Positions 1 to 7,462 of a stretch of DNA of 64,000 bases are shown here, piece by piece. The notes beneath the pieces are model-generated. The model worked only from the letters and a program-made list of their open reading frames with translations, did no database searches and was not told the origin of the DNA. Position 1 is the stretch's first letter; every line of letters begins with the position of its first letter. The translations under genes were made by a program, and so were the position numbers. The DNA comes from JBHJGS01 sp050331575 (lineage in GTDB: Bacteria > Pseudomonadota > Alphaproteobacteria > Sphingomonadales > Rhodothalassiaceae): the NCBI GenBank assembly GCA_050331575.1, contig JBHJGS010000009.1, forward strand, positions 1 to 64,000, in the 5' to 3' direction.

Positions 1-58
1 GGCTTCCGCGGGTCTCGACGGCTACGTGAGAAGCGAAGAACCAGTCGAGATGCGTTGG

Positions 59-148
59 TGGCGGAGAGACAGGGATTCGAACCCTGGGTACGCTTGCGCG
101 CACAACGGTTTTCGAGACCGCCCCGTTCGACCGCTCCGGCATCCCTCC
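59..148 (-). tRNA. tRNA-Ser (anticodon CGA)
   Basis: On the minus strand the sequence begins GGAGGGATGCCGG and ends in TCTCTCC-G-CCA, giving a complete 7-bp acceptor stem with an encoded CCA tail (the TGG at 59-61). The anticodon loop reads CTCGAAA, so the anticodon is CGA and decodes UCG. A long variable arm (GTGCGCGCAAGCGTAC region) and the T-loop GGTTCGAATCC are present, as expected of a class II serine tRNA. Total length is 90 nt. Confidence 0.95.
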
Positions 149-149
149 G

Positions 150-620
150 CGAAATGGGGCGCCCGCACCCCGGCCGATCCGATGATGGCAGGCCGCGGTC
201 ATAGCCATAAGCTGTCCCGCCGTGCAAGGCCTGGGGGCGACACGGCTGCGTGAAAGTCCGGCCAGAGCCTTATCCGAGCTCAAGCGAAGCCGGGGCCAAA
301 CCCTGGGCCGCCACAGCCGGAGCCAAAACTTGTCGTCGAAGCCTGGCCTGCCGAAGCCTGGCCCAAACCCTGGCCCGCCAAACCCTGGGCCGCCGAAGCC
401 TGGGCCGCCGAAGCCTGGGCCGCCGGAGCCTGGGCCAAGCGCCGGCCGGCCCCCGCGGCCGCGCACCCGGCGTGTGCCCAGGCCGCCGGACATCCCAGCT
501 CCCCAGCCCAGCTCCCCAAGCTCAGCCCCCCGGGCCCAGCCCCCAACACAGCCCACCGGCACAGCCCCTCAGCCCAGCTCCCCAGCCCACCGGCGCGCCC
601 ACGAGGCCGTGAAGGGCGGT
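150..620. repeat. Low-complexity proline-coding-like region with 15-bp tandem repeats
   Basis: This stretch of more than 450 bp holds no convincing gene. From 377 to 436 there are four contiguous 15-bp units of the form GCCGAAGCCTGGGCC (two identical, the others with one or two changes). Degenerate copies lie at 295-324 and 350-376. A second family built on CCCAGCTCCCCAG runs from about 492 to 600. On the plus strand the 15-mers read as PKPGP pentapeptides, in the same open frame as rplU, but the composition and lack of a ribosome site argue for non-coding DNA. Confidence 0.6.
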
Positions 621-624
621 TTGC

Positions 625-653
625 TTGACTTTATGGGCCGCGCTGGCTTATCC
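625..653 (+). promoter_or_regulatory. Candidate promoter of rplU-rpmA
   Basis: TTGACT at 625-630 and TTATCC at 648-653 are separated by exactly 17 bp, a good match to a sigma-70 type promoter. It lies about 150 bp before the rplU start, implying a fairly long leader, and just after the repeat-rich block. This is inferred from hexamer match and spacing only. Confidence 0.45.
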
Positions 654-806
654 ACCCCGCTTGACCCGCCATGGGGGCTGACGCTCCGGCTGTGCGGGTC
701 GGCAACCATTGAAGACACCATCAAGAGCCTGCGGCCACCGCCTTTCAAGCGGTCCTTCAGCGGAAGGGCCCCGGTCGGTTGCGGCGTGTATGAGAAGGAA
801 GAGCCC

Positions 807-1121
807 ATGTTCGCGGTTGTCAAGACCGGCGGCAAACAGTACCGCGTCGCCGCTGAAGACGTGATTCGCGTGGAAAAGCTGCCTGGCGACGCCGGCAGCA
901 GCATCGATCTGACCGAGGTGTTGATGCTGGGCGACGAGGCCGGCGTCACGGTCGGTCAGCCGCTGGTCGACGGCGCCAAGGTGACGGCCGAAATCGTCGA
1001 GCAGACCCGCGGCGACAAGATCATCATCTTCAAGAAGAAGCGTCGGCACAATTATCGCCGCCGCAACGGCCACCGCCAGGATCTGACGGTTCTGCGCATC
1101 ACCGGCATCGACAAGGCGTAA
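807..1121 (+). CDS. rplU: 50S ribosomal protein L21
   Basis: L21 is a 23S rRNA-binding protein of the large ribosomal subunit. The 104-residue product starts MFAVVKTGGKQYRV, the standard L21 opening, and has the conserved basic C-terminal part (KKKRRHNYRRRNGHRQ). The ATG at 807 was chosen because it gives the normal family length and is preceded by an AGAAGGAAG ribosome site. The frame stays open far upstream (to about 222) through repetitive DNA, but that part is not L21-like. rpmA follows 12 bp later, the usual rplU-rpmA operon. Confidence 0.97.
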   Translation: MFAVVKTGGKQYRVAAEDVIRVEKLPGDAGSSIDLTEVLMLGDEAGVTVGQPLVDGAKVTAEIVEQTRGDKIIIFKKKRRHNYRRRNGHRQDLTVLRITGIDKA

Positions 1122-1133
1122 AGGGGATCAATC

Positions 1134-1403
1134 ATGGCACATAAGAAAGCGGGCGGCTCCTCGCGCAACGGCCGCGACACCATCGGCCGCCGCCTGGGCG
1201 TGAAGAAGTTCGGCGGCGAGGCCGTCGTGCCCGGCAATATCATCATCCGTCAGCGCGGCACCAAATGGTATCCGGGCGAAAATGTCGGCATGGGCAAGGA
1301 TCACACCCTGTTCGCCCTGGTCGAGGGCCAGGTGACCTTCGCCACCAAGCGCGGCGGCCGGCAATATGTTTCCGTGACGCCGGCGGCCAACGACGAGTCG
1401 TAA
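1134..1403 (+). CDS. rpmA: 50S ribosomal protein L27
   Basis: L27 sits near the peptidyl-transferase centre of the large subunit. The product of 89 residues begins MAHKKAGGSSRNGRDT and includes the GVKKFGGE and IIRQRGTKW(Y)PG signatures. There is no N-terminal cleavable extension of the Firmicutes type. The gene has a GGGGATC ribosome site and ends shortly before a strong intrinsic terminator, so rplU-rpmA looks like a complete two-gene transcription unit. Confidence 0.97.
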   Translation: MAHKKAGGSSRNGRDTIGRRLGVKKFGGEAVVPGNIIIRQRGTKWYPGENVGMGKDHTLFALVEGQVTFATKRGGRQYVSVTPAANDES

Positions 1404-1439
1404 CGCGCGCGCCGGCCGGACCGGTTGACCGAGTTTGCG

Positions 1440-1480
1440 AAGGTCCGGGGCGTCGTCCGTGCGCCCCGGACCTTCTTTTT
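1440..1480 (+). terminator. Rho-independent terminator of rplU-rpmA
   Basis: A perfect 13-bp stem (AAGGTCCGGGGCG at 1440-1452 and CGCCCCGGACCTT at 1462-1474) is followed by CTTTTT. The loop is 9 nt. This is the clearest intrinsic terminator in the window. It also argues against starting the next gene upstream of 1480. Confidence 0.9.
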
Positions 1481-1493
1481 CAGCGATGCCCCG

Positions 1494-2072
1494 ATGAGCG
1501 CCGAACCGCAGGCCCCCAGGCTGGACACCGAGCTGGACCCCGACCTGACCACCGACCGCCTGGTCTTGCGCTTGCCCGAGCCCAGCGATGCCCCGGCCCT
1601 TTTGGCGGCGCTGAATGATTGGCAGGTCGCTGCCACGCTGGCGCGGCTGCCGCATCCTTATGAGCTGGCGCATGCGCGCAGCTGGATCGACGGGCGCGAA
1701 AGCGACCCCCTGCCGCATTGGCTGATCACCGCCGCAAGGGATGGCGGCGTGCTGGGCGGCATCGGCCTGAAGGACGAGGTCGGCGGGCGCCTGGAAGTGG
1801 GCTATTGGATCGCACGGGCCCAGTGGAACAAGGGCTATGCCGGCGAGGCACTGGATGCGGTGCTGGCGCATTGTTTCGGCCCGCTGGCCCTGGACGAGGT
1901 GTGGTCAGGCCATTTTGCCGACAATGCCGCCTCGCGCCGGGTGCTGCTGCGCTCGGGCTTTCAGCCGGCCGGTAGCGAGCCGACCTTTTGCGTGGCGCGC
2001 GGCTGTACGCTTGATACCCTGCTCTTGCGCATCACGCCCAAAAGCTGGGTGCGATGGAGACCTGAGCGATGA
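1494..2072 (+). CDS. GNAT-family N-acetyltransferase (RimJ/RimL-like)
   Basis: The 192-residue product resembles the Acetyltransf_3 group that transfers acetyl from acetyl-CoA to N-terminal or small-molecule amines. It has the opening TDRLVLRLPEPSDAPAL, an acetyl-CoA binding segment around ARAQWNKGYAGEAL (where a Q/RxxGxA-type loop is expected) and the late NAASRRVLLRSGF helix typical of RimL-type enzymes. The ATG at 1494 was chosen because the upstream in-frame TTG (1425) would place the terminator inside the gene. It overlaps obgE by 4 bp, and a GNAT gene next to obgE is common in alphaproteobacteria. The substrate is unknown. Confidence 0.85.
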   Translation: MSAEPQAPRLDTELDPDLTTDRLVLRLPEPSDAPALLAALNDWQVAATLARLPHPYELAHARSWIDGRESDPLPHWLITAARDGGVLGGIGLKDEVGGRLEVGYWIARAQWNKGYAGEALDAVLAHCFGPLALDEVWSGHFADNAASRRVLLRSGFQPAGSEPTFCVARGCTLDTLLLRITPKSWVRWRPER

Positions 2073-3115
2073 AATTCGTCGACGAAGCCAAGCTTTACGT
2101 GAAGTCCGGCGCCGGCGGTGCGGGCTGTGTCAGCTTCCGGCGCGAGAAATATATCGAGTTCGGCGGGCCGGACGGAGGCAATGGCGGCCGCGGCGGCCAT
2201 GTTATTGTGCGCGCCATCGATGGACTGAACACCCTGGTGGACTTCCGCTACGCCCCGCACGTGAAGGCCGCGCGCGGCCAACATGGCATGGGCCGCAACC
2301 GCACCGGCGCGCAAGGTGGCGATGAGATCATCGAGGTGCCGGCGGGCACGCAGATCTTCGACGAAAGCAAAGAATTCCTGATTGCCGATCTGACCGTGCC
2401 GGGCCAGGAGGTGCAGTTGGCGCGCGGCGGCGAGGGCGGGCTCGGCAATGCCCATTTCAAATCCTCCACCAACCGCGCACCCCGGCGGGCCACGCCCGGC
2501 GGCCTGGCCGAAGAGCGCACGGTGTGGCTGCGGCTGAAGCTGCTGGCCGATGCCGGCCTGGTCGGGCTGCCCAATGCCGGCAAGTCCACCTTCTTAAGCG
2601 CGGTCAGCCGGGCACGCCCGAAGATCGCGGATTATCCCTTCACCACCCTGGTGCCGCAGCTCGGCGTGGTTGCCGTCAAGGACAAGGAATTCGTGCTGGC
2701 CGACATTCCCGGGCTGATCGAAGGCGCCTCTGAGGGGGCCGGGCTGGGCACGCGCTTTCTGGGCCATGTCGAACGCTGTGGCGTGCTGCTGCATCTGATC
2801 GACGCCACGGCCGAGGATGTTGCCGACAAATACCGGCTGATCCGGGCCGAACTGGCCGCCTATGGCGCGGGGCTGGATGCCAAGCCGGAGATCATTGGCC
2901 TGAACAAGGCCGATGCCCTGGATGAGACCGCGATGGCGGCGCAGCGGGTAGCGCTTCAGGCGGTCACCGACGCGCCGATCATCTGCGTCTCCGGCGTGAC
3001 CGGGGCCGGCGTGGCGGAGGCCCTGTCGGCGCTGATGCACCGGATCGAGGCGCGCCGGCGCACGGAGGCGGAGGCGGAGCAGACGTCCGCCCCGGGCGGC
3101 TGGTCGCCGGTATGA
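2069..3115 (+). CDS. obgE: GTPase ObgE/CgtA
   Basis: Obg is an essential GTPase that binds the 50S subunit and links ribosome maturation to growth and stress. The 348-residue protein has the glycine-rich Obg fold at residues 1-155 (GGPDGGNGGRGG near 31-42), followed by the G domain with GLPNAGKST (P-loop, about 167-175), the DIPGLIEGA switch (about 212-220) and the NKAD base-specificity motif (about 282-285). The C-terminal extension is short. The start overlaps the GNAT gene (ATGA-type) and the end overlaps nadD. Confidence 0.97.
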   Translation: MKFVDEAKLYVKSGAGGAGCVSFRREKYIEFGGPDGGNGGRGGHVIVRAIDGLNTLVDFRYAPHVKAARGQHGMGRNRTGAQGGDEIIEVPAGTQIFDESKEFLIADLTVPGQEVQLARGGEGGLGNAHFKSSTNRAPRRATPGGLAEERTVWLRLKLLADAGLVGLPNAGKSTFLSAVSRARPKIADYPFTTLVPQLGVVAVKDKEFVLADIPGLIEGASEGAGLGTRFLGHVERCGVLLHLIDATAEDVADKYRLIRAELAAYGAGLDAKPEIIGLNKADALDETAMAAQRVALQAVTDAPIICVSGVTGAGVAEALSALMHRIEARRRTEAEAEQTSAPGGWSPV

Positions 3116-3786
3116 GCCGCTGCCGCTATCCGGTGCGGCCGATCCGCGGCCGGCCCGGCGCGCCTGCGACGCCGACGCTTTTGGCCGGGGTGCGCATCGG
3201 CCTGTTGGGCGGCTCGTTCAATCCTGCCCATGACGGGCATCTGCATATCAGCCTGCAGGCGCTCAAGCGGCTGGATCTGGATTTTGTCTGGTGGATGGTC
3301 AGCCCGCAGAATCCCTTGAAGTCGACCCAGGGGATGGCGCCATTCGCGCTGCGCTTTGCCTCTGCCCAGCTGGCGGCGCTGCATCCGCGCATCCTGGTCA
3401 GCGATATCGAGACGCGGATTTTCACGCGCTACACCGCTGATACCTTATGCCATCTGCGCGTCTTGTTCCCGCGCACACAATTTGTCTGGCTGATGGGTGC
3501 GGACAATCTGCAACAATTTCATCGCTGGCAGCGTTGGCACGAAATTATGAAGACGGTGCCCATTGCAGTTTTCGATCGGCCGGCTTATTCTCGAGGCGCT
3601 TTGAGGTCGAAGATGCCCCAGACGTATCGGCGGCATCGGTGCTCTGAGAGGGAATGGCGGTCGTTTGCGACATCGTCTCTACCGGCTTGGACCTTTATCA
3701 CCTGTCCACGGCATCCCGCCTCGGCAACCCAGATCCGCGCTGTCCAACCATTCGGGCACGCGGATATTTTTTTGGAGAAGGAGTAA
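3112..3786 (+). CDS. nadD: Nicotinate-nucleotide adenylyltransferase
   Basis: NadD joins nicotinate mononucleotide and ATP to form deamido-NAD. The 224-residue product carries the nucleotidyltransferase motif GGSFNPAHDGH (about residues 31-41) and the WLMGADNLQQFHRW segment typical of the family. About 25 extra residues precede the motif, so the start could lie further in. The annotated ATG overlaps the obgE stop by 4 bp, which supports it. The obgE-nadD-rsfS-rlmH order is a conserved arrangement. Confidence 0.93.
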   Translation: MSRCRYPVRPIRGRPGAPATPTLLAGVRIGLLGGSFNPAHDGHLHISLQALKRLDLDFVWWMVSPQNPLKSTQGMAPFALRFASAQLAALHPRILVSDIETRIFTRYTADTLCHLRVLFPRTQFVWLMGADNLQQFHRWQRWHEIMKTVPIAVFDRPAYSRGALRSKMPQTYRRHRCSEREWRSFATSSLPAWTFITCPRHPASATQIRAVQPFGHADIFLEKE

Positions 3787-3788
3787 TC

Positions 3789-4196
3789 TTGCAGGTTAGC
3801 CAATCGACGCTCAGCGTCCGCCGACCGGCCGCCCCCGATTTAGAGGGCCGGCTTTTGGAATTGGTCCTGTCCTGTTTGGATGACCGCAAGGCCGAAGACG
3901 TTACCGTCATCGACCTGGCCGGCAAAACCAGCATCGGTGATCATATGATCATTGCCTCGGGCCGGTCCAACCGGCAGGTGGCGGCGATGGCCGATCATCT
4001 GGTCTCCGGCCTGAAAGATGCGGGTTACGGCACCGCCCGGGTGGAAGGCCTGCCGCAGGCGGATTGGGTGCTGATCGATGCCGGCGACGTCATCGTGCAT
4101 CTGTTCCGGCCGGAAGTGCGGGAATTCTACAATCTGGAAAAGATGTGGTCGCTGGACCTGCCGGCCGAACTGTCCGGAGACGGTCCGCTGAACTGA
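3789..4196 (+). CDS. rsfS: Ribosomal silencing factor RsfS
   Basis: RsfS binds L14 and blocks subunit joining when nutrients are scarce. The 135-residue product contains the family core: DDRKAEDVTVIDLAGKTSIGD, IASGRSNRQVAAMADHL, then WVLIDAGDVIVHLF and FYNLEKMW. The start is a TTG at 3789, chosen because GGAGAAGGAG lies at the right distance upstream. Earlier in-frame starts would overlap nadD and add residues unlike the family. It sits directly between nadD and rlmH. Confidence 0.93.
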   Translation: MQVSQSTLSVRRPAAPDLEGRLLELVLSCLDDRKAEDVTVIDLAGKTSIGDHMIIASGRSNRQVAAMADHLVSGLKDAGYGTARVEGLPQADWVLIDAGDVIVHLFRPEVREFYNLEKMWSLDLPAELSGDGPLN

Positions 4197-4215
4197 CGGC
4201 GCCGGCGCGTTCGCC

Positions 4216-4680
4216 ATGCAGTTGAAGCTGGTTTTGGCGTGCGTGGGCAAACTGGGCCGCGGACCGGAAGCGGACTTGGTGGCGCGCTATGAAACGCGCC
4301 TGCCCTGGCCGTGCACGCTGCGCGAGATCCCCGAATCGCGAGCCGAAACGGTTGATCAGCGCCGCGCCGAGGAAGCCGCCCGGCTGGATAAAGCGGTCAC
4401 CGGCTGCCGCCGCCGGCTGGTCCTGGATGAACGCGGCAAAAGCTTGAGCAGCCGGGACCTGCAAGCGGTGCTGAGGCGTTGGAGCGAGGCGGGCGAGACC
4501 GATATCGCCGCGCTCATCGGCGGGCCGGATGGGCTGGATCCGGCCCTGGTCGATCGGGCCGATTGCGTGTTATCGCTGGGCCGGCTGACATGGCCGCACA
4601 AGCTGGTCCGGGTGATGCTCTTGGAACAGCTCTATCGGCAATGGTCGATTGCCGCCGGTCATCCCTATCATCGCGACTGA
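4216..4680 (+). CDS. rlmH: 23S rRNA (pseudouridine1915-N3)-methyltransferase RlmH
   Basis: RlmH is a SPOUT methyltransferase acting on helix 69 of 23S rRNA in assembled 70S ribosomes. The 154-residue length matches the family. Visible motifs are LDERGKSLSSRDLQ (about residues 75-88), IGGPDGLD (about 103-110) forming the SAM knot, and the C-terminal RVMLLEQLYRQWSI and HPYHRD. It follows rsfS by 19 bp as in most proteobacteria. Confidence 0.96.
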   Translation: MQLKLVLACVGKLGRGPEADLVARYETRLPWPCTLREIPESRAETVDQRRAEEAARLDKAVTGCRRRLVLDERGKSLSSRDLQAVLRRWSEAGETDIAALIGGPDGLDPALVDRADCVLSLGRLTWPHKLVRVMLLEQLYRQWSIAAGHPYHRD

Positions 4681-4707
4681 CGCTGCTGACGTGAAGGAAG
4701 ACTGCCC

Positions 4708-6249
4708 ATGGCTGCGAAACGCCCCGTGATCTTATGTGTGCTGGACGGCTGGGGCTGGCGCGAGGAGATCGAGGACAATGCCGCCGCCCAAGCCGACACG
4801 CCCGCCTGGGACCGGCTGTGGCAGACCGCCCCGCGCGCGTTTTTGAAGACCAGCGGCCGGGCGGTCGGCCTGCCCGAGGGCCAGATGGGCAATTCCGAGG
4901 TCGGCCACATGACCTTGGGCGCCGGCCGGGTGGTGCTGCAGGACCTGCCGCGCATCGACCGCGCCATTGAGGATGGCAGCCTGGCGCAAAAGCCGGAGCT
5001 GACGCAGTTCATCGAGGCTCTGAAGCATAGCGGCGGCACCGCGCATCTGCTCGGCCTGGTCTCGCCCGGCGGCGTGCACAGTCATCAGCGCCACATCGCC
5101 GCGCTGGCCCGCGCGATCGCCGCGGCCGGGGTGCCGGTGGCCGTGCATGTCCTGACCGACGGGCGCGATACGCCGCCGCGCTCCGCCCACGGGTTTGTCC
5201 AAGAGCTTGACGCCGATCTGCCGGACCAGGCGCGCATCGTCACCGTGGGCGGGCGCTATTTCGGCATGGACCGGGACAAGCGCTGGGATCGCGTGGAAAA
5301 GGCCTATCGCGCCATCGTCGACGCCGAGGGCGAGCGGGCCGGCACGGCCGGCGAGGCCATCGACCAGGCCTATGCCCGCGGCGAGAGCGACGAGTTCATC
5401 GCGCCGACCGTGCTGACCGGCTATGCCGGCATGGCCCCCGGCGACGGCCTGATCATGGCCAATTTTCGCACCGACCGGGCGCGTCAGATCCTCACCGCCC
5501 TGCTCGATCCGGCGTTTGACGGGTTTGACCGCGGCGACGCGCCGAAGCTTGTCGCCAGCCTGGGCATGGTGCCCTATTCCGACGCGCTGGACCGCTTCCT
5601 GCCGGCTTTGTTCCCGCCGGAGGACATCCAAGACACCTTCGGCCAGGTGCTTGCGCGCGCCGGCAAGACGCAGTTGCGTCTGGCCGAGACCGAGAAATAT
5701 CCCCATGTGACCTTCTTCTTCGACGGCGGCGCCGAAGCGGAAGCGCCGGGCGAGGAGCGCATCCTGATCCCCAGCCCCAAGGTCGCCACCTACGATCTGC
5801 AGCCGGAAATGAGCGCGCCACAGGTCACCGAGGCGCTGGTTGAGGCGATCGACGGCGGCCGGTTTGATGCGATCATCGTGAACTATGCCAATCCCGATAT
5901 GGTTGGCCACAGCGGCGATATTGATGCGGCGAAACAAGCGGTCGAAGCCGTCGACCAGGGGCTTCAAGCGCTGCTGGCGGCGGTGGAGCGAGCCAATGGG
6001 GTGGCCCTGATCACCGCCGATCATGGCAATGTGGAGATGATGCGCGATCCGGACACCGGCGATCCGCACACCGCCCACACCAAGCTGGACGTGCCGGTGT
6101 TCTTGTTCAATGCGCCGGCGGAAACCGCCGTGGCGGATGGCACATTGGCCGACGTGGCGCCGACCCTGTTGGACCTGATGGGCCTGGAGATACCAGCCGC
6201 GATGACCGGGACCAGCCTCATCCGGAAGGCCAAGGGTGCCGCGGCTTGA
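4708..6249 (+). CDS. gpmI: 2,3-bisphosphoglycerate-independent phosphoglycerate mutase
   Basis: The enzyme interconverts 3- and 2-phosphoglycerate using two manganese ions. The 513-residue product has the metal and phospho-serine motifs of the alkaline-phosphatase superfamily: LDGWGWR (about 11-17), MGNSEVGHMTLGAGR with the catalytic Ser (about 63-77), DGRDTPP (about 151-157), GRYFGMDRDKRWDR (about 180-193) and TADHGN (about 436-441). A ribosome site AAGGAAG precedes the ATG. Its 3' end overlaps the EnvC-like gene by 14 bp. Confidence 0.97.
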   Translation: MAAKRPVILCVLDGWGWREEIEDNAAAQADTPAWDRLWQTAPRAFLKTSGRAVGLPEGQMGNSEVGHMTLGAGRVVLQDLPRIDRAIEDGSLAQKPELTQFIEALKHSGGTAHLLGLVSPGGVHSHQRHIAALARAIAAAGVPVAVHVLTDGRDTPPRSAHGFVQELDADLPDQARIVTVGGRYFGMDRDKRWDRVEKAYRAIVDAEGERAGTAGEAIDQAYARGESDEFIAPTVLTGYAGMAPGDGLIMANFRTDRARQILTALLDPAFDGFDRGDAPKLVASLGMVPYSDALDRFLPALFPPEDIQDTFGQVLARAGKTQLRLAETEKYPHVTFFFDGGAEAEAPGEERILIPSPKVATYDLQPEMSAPQVTEALVEAIDGGRFDAIIVNYANPDMVGHSGDIDAAKQAVEAVDQGLQALLAAVERANGVALITADHGNVEMMRDPDTGDPHTAHTKLDVPVFLFNAPAETAVADGTLADVAPTLLDLMGLEIPAAMTGTSLIRKAKGAAA

Positions 6250-7462
6250 CCGCCTGATCGTGCTGATCCTGGCGGGCTGGCTGGCGGCCGCGCCCGCGCC
6301 GGCGCGTGCACAACAGGCCGAGCGCGCGGAGCTGGACGCGATCCAGGAGGAATTGTCTGAGCGTGCCGACCGGCAGCGCGCGCTGGCGCAGCAGGCCGAG
6401 GCGGCCGGGCGCGAGGCCGAGGCGCTGTCCCGTCGGCTGTCTGCACTGGCCAGCGACATTCAGGCCGCGGAGGAAAAGATCGCGCTGCTGGAAAATGAGG
6501 TCAGCGCGCTGACCGCGGTGGAGGCGGAAAAACGCTCAGCCTTAGAGGCCGACCGGGACCGCCTGGCCAAAACCTTGGCGGCGTTACAGCGCTTAAGCCA
6601 GCGGCCGCCGCAGACGGCCCTCCTGGCGCCGGGTGATGCGGTGGACGTGGTGCGCGCGGGACGCGCCTTGTCCGCGGTGACACCGCTGCTGCGCCAGAGG
6701 GCTGAGGCGACACGCCGGAGCGTGGAAGACCTGCGCCGGGTCCGCGCTGAGCTGGCCGCCGATCAGCGTGCATTGAAGCAGGCCCTGGCCGGCCTGACCG
6801 ACCAGCGCCAGGACTTGGCCTTGCTTCTGGCCGAGCGGGAAGCCCAGCGCCGGCGGCTGATGAGCCAGGCTGAGCAAGAAGCGCAGCGGATCGCCCGGTT
6901 GGGCAACCGCGCAGAGACCCTAGAGCAATTGATAAGCGAACTGGACAGGCAAGCTGAAGAGCGCGAACGGCTGCTCGCCGAGGCGCTGGAGCGAAGTGCC
7001 GCACCGGCACCACGACCGACCGAACGGCTGACCGGCCTGCCCGCCCCGAATACCGATCTGCCCTTGCCCGCGCGCGGCGAGATTATCCAGCGTTTCGGGC
7101 AGGAATTGGCGGCTGGCGCGTCCAAAGGGCTGACCATCCGGACGCGCAACGGCGCGCAAGTGGTGGTGCCATTCGACGGCCGCGTGGTCTTCTCCGGACC
7201 GTTCCGCAATTATGGGCAACTCTTGATCATCGACCATGGCGATGGCTATCATAGTCTTCTGGCTGGTATGGAACAAATTAACGCCGCTGTCGGCCAGTGG
7301 GTATTGGCGGGGGAACCGGTGGGCGTCATGGCTGTTAAGACACCCTTCACGTCCGACGCCGCATCATCGGGATCTCCGGAATTATATGTGGAATTACGCA
7401 GACGGGGTCAGCCGGTGGACCCGCTGCCATGGCTTTCTACCGGGATAGGAAAGGTCGGCTAA
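6236..7462 (+). CDS. EnvC-like murein hydrolase activator with degenerate M23 domain
   Basis: The 408-residue product has an N-terminal signal peptide (LIVLILAGWLAAAPAPARA), a long coiled coil (about residues 30-260) and a C-terminal LytM/M23 fold (about 295-400). The usual zinc ligands are missing: the HxxxD, HxH and second HxH positions read TIRT, LAGM and PELYVE. Family knowledge therefore points to a non-catalytic EnvC-type activator of cell-wall amidases at division rather than a peptidase. The GTG start overlaps gpmI and the stop overlaps ctpA (TAATG), so the genes are probably co-translated. Confidence 0.87.
   Translation: MPRLDRLIVLILAGWLAAAPAPARAQQAERAELDAIQEELSERADRQRALAQQAEAAGREAEALSRRLSALASDIQAAEEKIALLENEVSALTAVEAEKRSALEADRDRLAKTLAALQRLSQRPPQTALLAPGDAVDVVRAGRALSAVTPLLRQRAEATRRSVEDLRRVRAELAADQRALKQALAGLTDQRQDLALLLAEREAQRRRLMSQAEQEAQRIARLGNRAETLEQLISELDRQAEERERLLAEALERSAAPAPRPTERLTGLPAPNTDLPLPARGEIIQRFGQELAAGASKGLTIRTRNGAQVVVPFDGRVVFSGPFRNYGQLLIIDHGDGYHSLLAGMEQINAAVGQWVLAGEPVGVMAVKTPFTSDAASSGSPELYVELRRRGQPVDPLPWLSTGIGKVG

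Noticed and set aside
284..440. Possible CRISPR array
   Set aside because: The 15-bp units are contiguous with no unique spacers, and no cas genes are present.
222..806. N-terminal Pro-rich extension of L21
   Set aside because: It is made of repeats, lacks a ribosome site, and would triple the length of a very conserved protein. A good start with a ribosome site lies at 807.
1425..1493. Upstream TTG start of the GNAT gene
   Set aside because: It would place a strong intrinsic terminator inside the coding sequence.
4732..6459. 575-residue minus-strand open frame opposite gpmI
   Set aside because: It is antisense to a clear phosphoglycerate mutase and has His/Gln/Arg-rich shadow composition.
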